Assembly: GCA_029931535.1 (NCBI GenBank)
Contig: JAQPZY010001695.1
Span: 3,724,501 to 3,788,500 of the forward strand
DNA: 64,000 nucleotides
Direction: 5' to 3'
DNA from: Margaritifera margaritifera
Lineage: Eukaryota > Mollusca > Bivalvia > Unionida > Margaritiferidae
Part shown: piece after piece, positions 55,550 to 64,000 of the stretch
Layout of the letters: each line of letters starts with the position of its first letter
Numbering within the stretch: the first letter of the stretch is position 1
The notes under the pieces: generated by a model
Databases searched by the model: none
Told to the model about the DNA's origin: nothing
What the model saw: only the letters and a program-made list of their open reading frames with translations
Translations under genes and position numbers: made by a program

Positions 55550-55975
55550 AGTTTATCACACTTGCTTGTACACTGTGCTACTAAATCCCAGTTTATCTCA
55601 CTTGCTTGTACACTGTATTACTAAATCCCAGTTTATCACACTTGCTTGTACACTGTACTTCTAAATCCCAGTTTATCACACTTGATTGTACACTGTACTA
55701 CTAAATCCTATTTTATAACACTTTCTTGTACATATATACACTGTACTACTAAATCCCAGTTTATCACACTTGATTGTACACTGTACTACTAAATCAGTTT
55801 ATCACACTTCCTTGTACACTGTACTACTAAATCCCAGTTTATCACACTTGATTGTACAATGTACTACTAAGTCTCACAGTTTGTCGCACTTGCTTGTCAC
55901 TGAACTACTAAATCTCACAGTTTATCACACTTGATTGTACACTGTACTACTAAATCTCAAAGTTTATCATACATG
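55550..55975. repeat. 40-bp minisatellite, about 10 copies
   Basis: The unit is TTTATCACACTTGCTTGTAC plus ACTGTACTACTAAATCCCAG. A further copy of the same word lies beyond the (TA)n hairpin at 56108-56140. Confidence 0.95.
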
Positions 55976-55993
55976 CTTGTTTATATATATACA

Positions 55994-56028
55994 CAAACTG
56001 GGATTTAGTAATACCGTGTGTGTGTATG

Positions 56029-56116
<88 letters not shown>

Positions 56117-56135
56117 TACTAAATCCCAGTTTGTC
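55994..56135. repeat. Inverted repeat around a (TA)n core
   Basis: AAACTGGGATTTAGTAATAC with GTGTGTGTG on the left is mirrored by CACACACAC and TGTATTACTAAATCCCAGTT on the right. The roughly 68-bp perfect (TA)n core at 56031-56098 makes the whole a near-perfect hairpin of about 70 bp per arm. The left arm is an inverted copy of the 40-bp minisatellite unit. Confidence 0.9.
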
Positions 56136-56170
56136 ACTTCTTGCTTGAACATATATACACTATACTAATA

Positions 56171-56572
56171 GGTACATTGCAAAACTTCCTTTTTTTGTTT
56201 ATTGTGTCACTACTTTGTATAACAAACTGTCTATGTCAGTTGCCTCAACAATAATTGTTTGCCAATTCAACAAAGTCTGCAATGTATCATTATTGCTCAG
56301 CCCTTCAAGTTTTACTATACAAATTGAGGACAAATTTGGTTTTCTTGGGTTTGATAGTATGCAGCCTTCTCATTATCTTTATAGAACCAGGTTAAAATGG
56401 AAAAGCTGAAGCTAGGTTGCCATTATACACTCTGCAACTGCAAAATTAATCTTTGAAATAACAGAAAAAATAGACAGCTGAGCTGGAAAAGTAGATACTA
56501 ATTTAGCTGGCGGCCAGTTGACAATGAGAAGGCTTGAGTATGGGTATTGTTTTTGTCAATTTGTTTTCCATA
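56171..56572. other. No recognised feature
   Basis: Unique-looking sequence. Confidence 0.5.
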
Positions 56573-56626
56573 TATATGTATATATATATATAGATAAATA
56601 AAGTCTTTGTGAGACTTAACACCATT

Positions 56627-56712
<86 letters not shown>

Positions 56713-56735
56713 TCGGAAAGACTTTATTATTTGAA
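56573..56735. repeat. Second (TA)n core with inverted flanks
   Basis: AAATAAAGTCTTTGTGAGA (56594-56612) is mirrored by TCTCGGAAAGACTTTATTATTT (56711-56732) around a (TA)n run of about 78 bp. AACACCATTTTTCA just left of the run is the complement of the family 1 SINE end TGAAAAATGGTGTT, so SINE 3' sequence sits on both sides in opposite directions. Confidence 0.85.
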
Positions 56736-56761
56736 ACACAATAGATTCGTGTGTGTAGTTG

Positions 56762-56929
56762 TGTGGGTATGTGAGAAAGCTTGCCAGTAGCTTCCTGTGG
56801 GTTGGTGGTTTTTTCCCAGAGTCTTCCTGGATTCTTCCTCCACCAAATATACTGGATGCCATGTAAAGCCTATTATGTGCTGGAAAATGGTGTTAAACCC
56901 ACAAAACCAAACCAAACCCATGGTAATTG
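56762..56929 (+). mobile_element. 5'-truncated family 1 SINE
   Basis: It begins at TGTGGGTATGTGAGAAAGC and continues through TTCTTCCTCCACCAAATATAC to GTGCTGGAAAATGGTGTTAA with an (ACCAA)n tail. The tRNA-like head is missing. Confidence 0.85.
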
Positions 56930-56989
56930 CAGTACCACCATCACTGCATCATTGGGATCCTCTAGTCTAATATTAGGGACCTGCTCAAC

Positions 56990-57945
56990 AAAGTTGGCAG
57001 GACCCTATTGTAATGATGTCCATCCACAAGTCTGTCCATCTGTGAAAAGTTTGGTTTCAGAAGATAACTTTACTGGGAATTGTTGGATTTAACCAAAAAT
57101 TAGTATGCAGCTTTATATTGTTGAGACCATGAAAGGACTTGATTTCCGGCCTTCTGTGTCAGCATTTAGAGGAGTTATGGCCCCTGATTGCCTGTCCTCC
57201 TAACTTTAGTTTCTACAGCTTAGCTTTACCTAGGATTGTTGGTTTGCAACCAAATTTGGCATGCAGCTGTATATTGATGGGACCTTCAATGCATTCAATT
57301 TCCAGCATCCAACAACAGGAGTTTTGGCCCCTGATTACCTTTTCTCCTGACTTTAGTTTCTGCAGCTTAACTTTACTTAGGTTTATTAGATTTCAACCAG
57401 ATTTTTAGTGGGCTGCTTATCTTGAATGAGTTTCAATGAGTTGTATTTACAGCATTCCACTACAAGACTTATACCCCTTGATAATCTGTTCTCCTTATTT
57501 TGGTTTCCACAGCATTACTTTACCAAGGATTGTTGGACTTCAAATAAATTTAGCAAGCTGCTTTAAAATAATGAGATCGTGAACGAGTTTAATTGTCAGT
57601 ATTCCACAGCACCATTTAGAAGAGTTATGACCCTTGATTGCCCGTCCTCCAGACTTTGGTTTCAGCATCATTTTTACCAAGTATTGTTGGATTTCAACCA
57701 GACTTCATATTGATGAGACCTTGAATAAATCTAATTTCCAGTATTTCACAGTATTATTCAAAAGAACTGTGGCTCCTGATTAACTTGAATAAATCTAATT
57801 TCCAGTATTTCACAGTATTATTCAAAAGAACTGTGGCTCCTGATTAACTGTCCTCATAACTTTTGTTTCCACACATTCCTCTGTCGAAGGCCCTACCAAG
57901 TAAATTGTAGTGAGCAGGGCCCTTTGCAATGCACCCATTACTAAT
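56990..57945. repeat. ~150-bp diverged repeat, about 5 copies, related to 8216-9035
   Basis: Markers GGATTGTTGGATTTCAACC near 57072, 57231, 57379, 57527 and 57681. Other shared words are GCAGCTTTATATTGATGAGA, GAGTTATGGCCCCTGATTG and TGTCCTCCTAACTTTAGTTT. A 69-bp exact duplication (CTTGAATAAATCTAATTTCC ... GGCTCCTGATTAA) lies at 57719-57858. The right end CCCTTTGCAATGCACCCATT matches the end of the 9-kb block. Confidence 0.85.
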
Positions 57946-58235
57946 AGTACTACTTAGTAACTAGCATCAGTACATCCAGAGTATTACCAGTGACATATTT
58001 CTATACAGGTCGACTAGGCCAAGGTCAAGGGTGGCAAAATTCTGGCTGCATTATTTTTTATTTAAAACAAAAGCTGAAGTGAATACAAATATGTAGCCAA
58101 CACAACACTAATAAGCTGTTGTCAAAAACGATATTTATGCTGCCCCTCACTATGCCCAGTCCATGGAGTGTGAGGGCAGCACTTCTGAATGGGCCTGGTG
58201 GTGGCAAACACCTAAATATGTCGCTGAGTATTACT

Positions 58236-58566
58236 GTAGGTGACTGTTTGATATGAACATGATGTAGGTGACTGATATGAACATAATGTAGGTGACTGAT
58301 ATGAACATAATGTAGGTGACTATTTCATATGAACATAATGTAGGTTACTGTTTGATATGAACATAATGTAGGTTACTGCTTGATATGAACATAATGCAGG
58401 TGACTGTTTCATATGAACATAATGTAGGTGACTGTTTGATATGAACATAATGAAGGTTACTGTTTCATATGAACATAATGTAGGTGACTGTTTCATATGA
58501 ACATAATGTAGGTGACTGTTTCATATGAACATAATGTAGGTGACTTTTTCATATGAACATAATGTG
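58236..58566. repeat. 28-bp minisatellite, about 12 copies
   Basis: The unit is GTAGGTGACTGTTTCATATG plus AACATAAT. Two short copies lack the GTTTC part. Confidence 0.95.
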
Positions 58567-59436
58567 CTGGTGTTAGGATCAGTGACTATTGCAGATAAGC
58601 TTTCTTATTTTCTTCCTTTGCTCAGTCATATACTATAAAGTCTGGTAAAGAAACGTATACACTTACTTTTAAAATAATGTTGTATGCATTTGGGTTTTTT
58701 TACATGTGTTTATGGATGATGAAAGGCATTACAATTCAGCTATTTGTAAAATTTCAATATTTAAGCTTATTGACAACCTTATATCAAAATGATTGATTAA
58801 AGAAAGAAGAAATATAAAAAAAGAGACCCAAGCCTCAGTGAGGTGAGTGTATCGGTACAGGAAATGGGTCATGATGAATAAGTCAGCCTGCAAGTTCTTT
58901 AACAAATAGGAATACTACCTTTGCATATGAAACAGTAAAAGACTGTTTATAGTTCCTGCATGAAGAGCTGCTGAATGAAAGAGAAAGTTTCCTCACCTTC
59001 TTTTTTGGCTAACACTAAAACCCAGGATAACGAGGTACATTTGCTTTCCAATATATTTTTTACAGTGGTTGTATTTATGACTAAAATTTGGCATTTGTGA
59101 GTGAAAATGTCAGCTAGACCGTAACAATTAAAATACGGCAACTAGAAAATGAGATCTCTTAACTAATTACAAGTGTTTACCATGTTTTGCGCTAAAAACA
59201 GCGCATGGAATTTAATTCAGAAGATAATCGTTAAGAAATAAAGTATGCTAGTAAATGTGCTTTAAAAAAAAATTATTAGAATGCCTTCCCACAAGCCTTC
59301 ACTCAAAAGAATACCTGCCCATATGTGTACACAGCTCTTGGCTACAGTTTGATGAACCAAGTGCTGAGATTTTTGTTGTGTGTAATTCAGCCTCACTAAA
59401 GATCAAAGAGGTCAATTGACTATTCAGAGCTGGCAC
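58567..59436. other. No recognised feature
   Basis: AT-rich; no credible frame. Confidence 0.5.
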
Positions 59437-59935
59437 TGAGATGTGCCTCACTAATTCTGACTGGCAGTAGACCCCAGCCTCATAATCTGTCATAGTCATA
59501 ATACTTCATTATAGATGTGCCTCACTTATTCTGACTGGCAGTAGACCCCAACCTCATAGCTGTCATAGTCATAATACTTCTTTATTGATGTGCCTCACTT
59601 ATTCTGACTGGCAGTAGACCCCAACCTCATAGCTGTCTAGTCATAATACTTCATTAGAGATGTGCTTCACTAATTCTGACTGGCAGTAGACCCCAACCTC
59701 ATAGCTGTCTAGTCATAATACTTCATTAGAGATGTGCTTCACTAATTCTGACTGGCAGTAGACCCCAACCTCATAGCTGTCATAGTCATAATACTTCATT
59801 AGAGATGTGCTTCACTAATTCTGACTGGCAGTAGACCCCAGCCTCATAACTGTCATAGTCATAATACTTCATTAGAGGTGTACTTCACTTAAATTCTAAC
59901 TGGCAGCAGATCCCATAATACTTCATTAGAAACTT
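59437..59935. repeat. ~73-bp minisatellite, about 6.5 copies
   Basis: The unit is GTGCTTCACTAATTCTGACT, GGCAGTAGACCCCAACCTCA, TAGCTGTCATAGTCATAATA and CTTCATTAGAGAT. Confidence 0.95.
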
Positions 59936-59954
59936 GAAAAGCCCTAGAAACTGA

Positions 59955-60152
59955 TTTTTGTTGTTGTTGATTTAGTGTTTTACAGCTCAGCAACACAAGT
60001 AGGTTATTTAGTGCCAAGACAATTGGAGTAAAGCGTCTTGCCCAAGAACACACCACGATGGCCGACCCAGGCTGATCCAATATTAGGATTTGAACCCACA
60101 CCCTATTGGTCGCAAGTCCAGCATGCTAACCACTGAGCCACTGCACCTCCCA
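59955..60152 (-). mobile_element. tRNA-derived SINE, family 2, with 10-bp target duplication
   Basis: TAGAAACTGA flanks it at 59945-59954 and 60153-60162. On the minus strand: GGGAGGTGCAGTGGCTCAG, an A box GTGGCTCAGTGGTTAGCATG and a B box GGGTTCAAATCC. The core is TTCTTGGGCAAGACGCTTTA, CTCCAATTGTCTTGGCACTA and AATAACC, and the tail is CAACAACAACAAAAATC. It is the best-preserved copy of this family. Confidence 0.95.
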
Positions 60153-60326
60153 TAGAAACTGAAGAAGATACTTAATATGCAGGTCAAGTACATCTTGGTG
60201 GTTGTGCTGAAACTGGTTTGGCATTAAAAGATCTACATGGTGGCATCTTACAAAAACAAAAAAATGTAGATAGGAATTTTTCTTTTTCTTCCTGAATCAA
60301 CAGATGTATTCATTATACAACTTCAA

Positions 60327-60985
60327 CAGCATTCAAATATACAATATCTCCAATAATATTAATATGTATTTAGTCCATATACATATACAATATCTCCAGT
60401 AATATTAATATGTATTTAGTCCATATACATATACAATATCTCCAATAATATTAATATGTATTTAGCCCATATACATATACAATATCTCCAATAATATTAA
60501 TATGTATTTAGTCCGTATACATATACAATATCTCCAATAATATTAATATGTATTTAGTCCGTATACATATACAATATCTCCAGTAATATTAATATATATT
60601 TAGTCCATATACATATACAATATCTCCAGTAATATTAATATGTATTTAGTCCATATACATATACAATATCTCCAGTAATATTAATATGTATTTAGTCCAT
60701 ATACATATACAATATCTCCAATAATATTAATATGTATTTAGTCCATATACATACACAATATCTCCAGTAATATTAATATCTATATAGTTTATATACATAT
60801 ACAATATCTCCAATAATATTAATATGTATTTAGCCCATATACATATACAATATCTCCAATAATATTAATATGTATTTAGTCCATATACATATACAATATC
60901 TCCAATAATATTAATATATATTTAGTCCATATACATATACAATATCTCCAGTAATATTAATATGTATTTAGTCCATATACATGTA
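60327..60985. repeat. 46-bp minisatellite, about 14 copies
   Basis: The unit is TCCATATACATATACAATAT, CTCCAGTAATATTAATATGT and ATTTAG. Copies are highly homogeneous with CAGTAAT/CAATAAT variants. Confidence 0.96.
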
Positions 60986-61488
60986 TTGGTATGAAAAGAT
61001 TATATTTTTGCCTGCTGTATTCTTGAACCTTCAGCTAGCCCAGGGGATATTCTCCCACTCCAAAATTGCCATTGTCCTCCTAAATTTAATAATTCCCCAT
61101 ATCTTTACGATTATAAGGGGAAAGAGGTGTGCTATACAATCACAAAATTTTGGTGAAATTTTTAAAACTTGATATCCTGATGCTAATTTTTTATGTATTT
61201 TTAAAAATGTAAGGTTCTTGATGTTAATACTAGATATAGAAAAAAAATGAATAAAATATTTATGTGAATTCATGTGAAATAAAGCATTTTGAATATTAAA
61301 TGAAAACAAAGTACAAGTAGCAACTCAGTATAAGTGTGGCTTACAAGGTGTCCGCTTTAGTTGGTTATCATTATCTAGAGGATGATCGACCTCGGTGTTA
61401 TTACCCGGATCGAGTAAATAATAAAATAAATTATGAAATTTATAGATGGAATAAAGAGAGATCTGAGCAGATATGTAGAATAGAATAA
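60986..61488 (-). other. Possible 5' internal region of an LTR retroelement
   Basis: If the LTR call at 61505-62913 is right, this minus-strand leader follows the primer site. No gag, protease or reverse transcriptase frame is visible before the 46-bp array at 60985, so the element would be truncated. A 92-codon minus frame (61031-61309) shows no motif. Confidence 0.25.
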
Positions 61489-61500
61489 CACGAGCCCCCA
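61489..61500 (-). promoter_or_regulatory. Possible tRNA-Pro-type primer binding site
   Basis: On the minus strand TGGGGGCTCGT matches the first 11 bases of the tRNA-Pro-complementary primer site used by many retroelements; later bases do not match. It lies 4 bases beyond a CA-ending candidate LTR. Confidence 0.4.
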
Positions 61501-61504
61501 TACA

Positions 61505-62913
61505 TGAAATATAGCAATTTAATCAATTACATAAAACAAATTGAGATAATACATTACATTAGGAAGATACACTTGTTTTTGAAATAAATCATTTACTGAA
61601 TTTCAACACAAATATACTTATGCAAATAGCTGATCTGTTTCAAACGATAGAATTAGTTCATCATAGAATCGAGTGAACAATTGAAGTCATTGCCCTGCCT
61701 AACTGCATAACCTGCTTATCACTGGTCACTCCAACTTCAATGTGGCTGTTCTCTTTGTTCTTTCATTTTTTCCTCCTCACTCTCTCTTATCTCGCCTCTT
61801 TCGGCCTCAAACTTTGTGTGGGTAGGTAAGTAGGTGGATATGTGGATAGATAGGTGCGTGGATGGAGCTATTTCCCCTTTCAAAATAAACAGAGAAGCAA
61901 CCTAAATCTTCTGTCAAATATCCTTCTGGGAATAGAACATTACTCCACTCTCGTTACGTCAGATATCATCCTATCGGAATTCAAACAGATACTAAAGGCT
62001 ATCTGATCAGGCCAAACCTGGCAGACCATAAACAAACCTAGTTTCAGAAGATTAATGTACTTCTAATGGCTGTTTCATCACTGACTCACATTAACATCAA
62101 ACGAGACATAACGGTTTCAGTTCACATCCTAATTATACTAAAATGAATCAATGAAATTCACTTCATGGCTTAACTACGTTAATTTCAGTGAATACTCACT
62201 CAAGTCTTTATCATACATGAAATCATCTAAGTTCTGTAAATTCACACAGATTCTCACAACTCATATCAAATAAACTAATGCATGAAATTCTTAGAATACA
62301 TGATTCCTATAACAATCAGGACGACAAATTCAAACAATTCGTCAAACTCATATAAAGAAGATGTACGAATTTAGACAAATGAACTCAACAAAATAGTTAT
62401 ACTCATATCAAGAAACTGATGTACAAATTTTAACAAATAAATTCAAATAAATAATTGTATTGATATCAACGAATTACATGAGATTGATGCAAATACCTTG
62501 TGCTTTCAAGTCTCGCTCGCTTCTAACACCAGAATTGTGTCCCTCAATTTGCAGACACCGGTCTCTTGAACAATAGTTTATACGAGAGAATTTCTTCTAA
62601 ATTCAATCTTGGAGTCAAGATCTCATCCTCTTCGAGGAAAAGTTAGACTGACCAAATTTTGCGATGTGGAAATTTAAAACATGAAATTTTCGTCTGGGAA
62701 ACACACCTCTTACTTAGCGTAGCCAATCAGATTAAACGTATCTGCCGCCTTTTATAAATACACGCCCATCGTGATTCTGGAGAATTTCAAAAGATAATAC
62801 AACTTCCTCTAGCTTTTACATCTAGTCCTGCAAACTGTCAACTTTGACATTTTAACCTTGTGTCCGACTGCTAACAATGAAGGCTTAATTAAGAATCAAT
62901 TTTGCCCCCAACA
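61505..62913 (-). mobile_element. Probable long terminal repeat of a retrotransposon (~1.4 kb)
   Basis: On the minus strand it starts TGTTGGGGGCAAAATTG and ends ATATTTCA, then a 4-base spacer and a tRNA-Pro-like primer site. A good TATA box, TATAAAAGG, lies at 62748-62756 on that strand, about 160 bp from the start, as expected for a U3 promoter. The second LTR would be outside the window or lost, so target duplication cannot be tested. The alternative is ordinary single-copy DNA with a host promoter. The stretch is free of the tandem arrays seen elsewhere. Confidence 0.38.
62748..62756 (-). promoter_or_regulatory. TATA box (TATAAAAGG, minus strand)
   Basis: The surrounding TATTTATAAAAGGCGGC is a strong TATA context on the minus strand. 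On the plus strand the same place reads CCAAT (62723-62727) followed 26 bp later by TATAAATA (62753-62760), so a plus-strand promoter is also possible. Confidence 0.4.
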
Positions 62914-64000
62914 GGGACATTAAAACCCATCGCAGTCTAGCGATTTAATACGGTATCTTTCCTCATAAATCTAATTAATTGTTCTCTGCCAACTAAATGT
63001 GCTCTACCGAATCGACAGAAATTTGCACGATTACAGTAAGTTTACTAGTACTTAAAAATCTTAGACTAATGATAAATTCTCCAGGACAAGTTTATTTTTC
63101 ATAAGTCACTTGTCCAGTACAAGTACCATAGATCAAAGTGAAATTTCCTCAGACCTGTTACCACAATGCAGATATGGCTAAGGGTATATTAATATAAACT
63201 ATCATCAGAAGAAAATGAAGGTAAATTCCCATTATCAGTGAATTTGAGGTCAGGCAACATGTAGAAAGATAGTTTACAACCACAGATAGTGTATTTCAGT
63301 GGCAACCAGAGGTTAAAGTAGATGATCACTGTTGAGGACTTACACATTATGTTAGTCCCAGTTACTAGTAATTGACAGTTCTAACCTTATCTGTTTTTAA
63401 TAACTACTCTCTAATTTGCCTTAACTAAAAACTTTACTTTTTTCATCATATTCCTTTAATTTCCAATCGTTGATTTCTGTTCTCAATTTTTGTGGTGACC
63501 AAGTTAATTTGGCTTAGGTACCTAAAATTTGATACAGCCACAAGTAGGTTGCCTTATAGCTACTAAAGTTAGAAAGGTTCTTTGAGTGCTGTTTCACTTT
63601 AGCACCTAAAAGAGTACAATTACATCGTTGCACAAGCAGCAAGTCTATTTAAAGACATGTAGCTAACTACAAAAAGACTAGTAACTCAGAAAGTAATTAA
63701 GAGTTACTTGCTGTAACTATATAAATGCATATTTTGCTCAGTCCAGTATGCAAACCACTAAAATAAATGCTAGAAGTAGGAAAGCTTGTACTTGTGTAAT
63801 TTATTCATTGAGATAACTGTGTTAGTCTAACCATGTATTAGACTCTCCCGTTTTTTGGAATACCTTGTATACAACTCCTCTTTTTCGGGACCAACCATTT
63901 AAGGGGGTGGGGGTGGGGGGCTGGTATTTTCTTTCAGTAAAGGATTTTTTCCCTCAGGATACTACTATAATGGATATAATTAGTTCTTTTGTTCTACAAA
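62914..64000. other. No recognised gene; small inverted repeats and a G-rich run
   Basis: GGACAAGT (63084) and ACTTGTCC (63107) form a small hairpin. GGGGGTGGGGGTGGGGGG lies at 63903-63920. No coding frame or array was seen. Confidence 0.45.

Noticed and set aside
55935..56168. Frames of repeated Y-I residues on both strands
   Set aside because: Pure (TA)n microsatellite translation.
63903..63920. G-quadruplex
   Set aside because: It has only three separated G runs, so it does not meet the usual four-run pattern, unlike 32445-32467.

Overview
The window looks like AT-rich, gene-poor nuclear DNA from an invertebrate animal, most likely a mollusc (bivalve-like). The reasons are several tRNA-derived SINE families, decayed non-LTR retrotransposon ends, a piggyBac-type transposase, frequent tacatgta-like motifs, dispersed blocks carrying AAGGTCAAGGTCA, and a very high density of minisatellites. 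The taxon is an inference. There are no bacterial operons, no CRISPR array and no rRNA or functional tRNA gene. No host gene is recognised with confidence.

The only long intact gene is a piggyBac-family transposase on the minus strand at 493-2211 (572 aa, all catalytic aspartates, C-terminal Cys/His-rich domain). Broken coding remnants are: two non-LTR ORF2 C-terminal remnants (3.66-4.04 and 4.60-4.87 kb), a third non-LTR 3' end (47.6-48.1 kb), an unrecognised coding sequence on the minus strand (18.49-19.62 kb) cut by a SINE, a minisatellite and frameshifts, and a weak gag-like fragment (39.9-40.4 kb). A probable LTR with an adjoining tRNA-Pro-type primer site lies at 61.5-62.9 kb on the minus strand.

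The most distinctive dispersed family is a ~210-220 bp non-autonomous element present eight times (15.9, 17.9, 22.7, 26.5, 29.1, 40.5, 50.5 and 55.1 kb). Its terminal inverted repeats enclose two paralogous internal hairpins, so a single strand should fold into a closed stem with two arms. Other elements are a clean hAT-type MITE with a perfect 8-bp target duplication (16.9 kb), a pogo-like MITE (41.4-41.9 kb), a foldback element (35.6 kb), and about ten SINE copies, five with clear target-site duplications.

Tandem repeats fill roughly a quarter of the window. More than 25 arrays have units of 23-86 bp, and seven further blocks have units near 130-165 bp. One 86-bp satellite occurs forward at 9.8-10.7 kb and reversed at 46.5-49.3 kb, with decayed relatives at 21.8, 35.2 and 50.1 kb. 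Its large copy was invaded by a LINE and a SINE and contains a trimeric 259-bp higher-order repeat. Two minisatellites (4.9 and 18.8 kb) can be seen to have expanded out of former protein-coding sequence.
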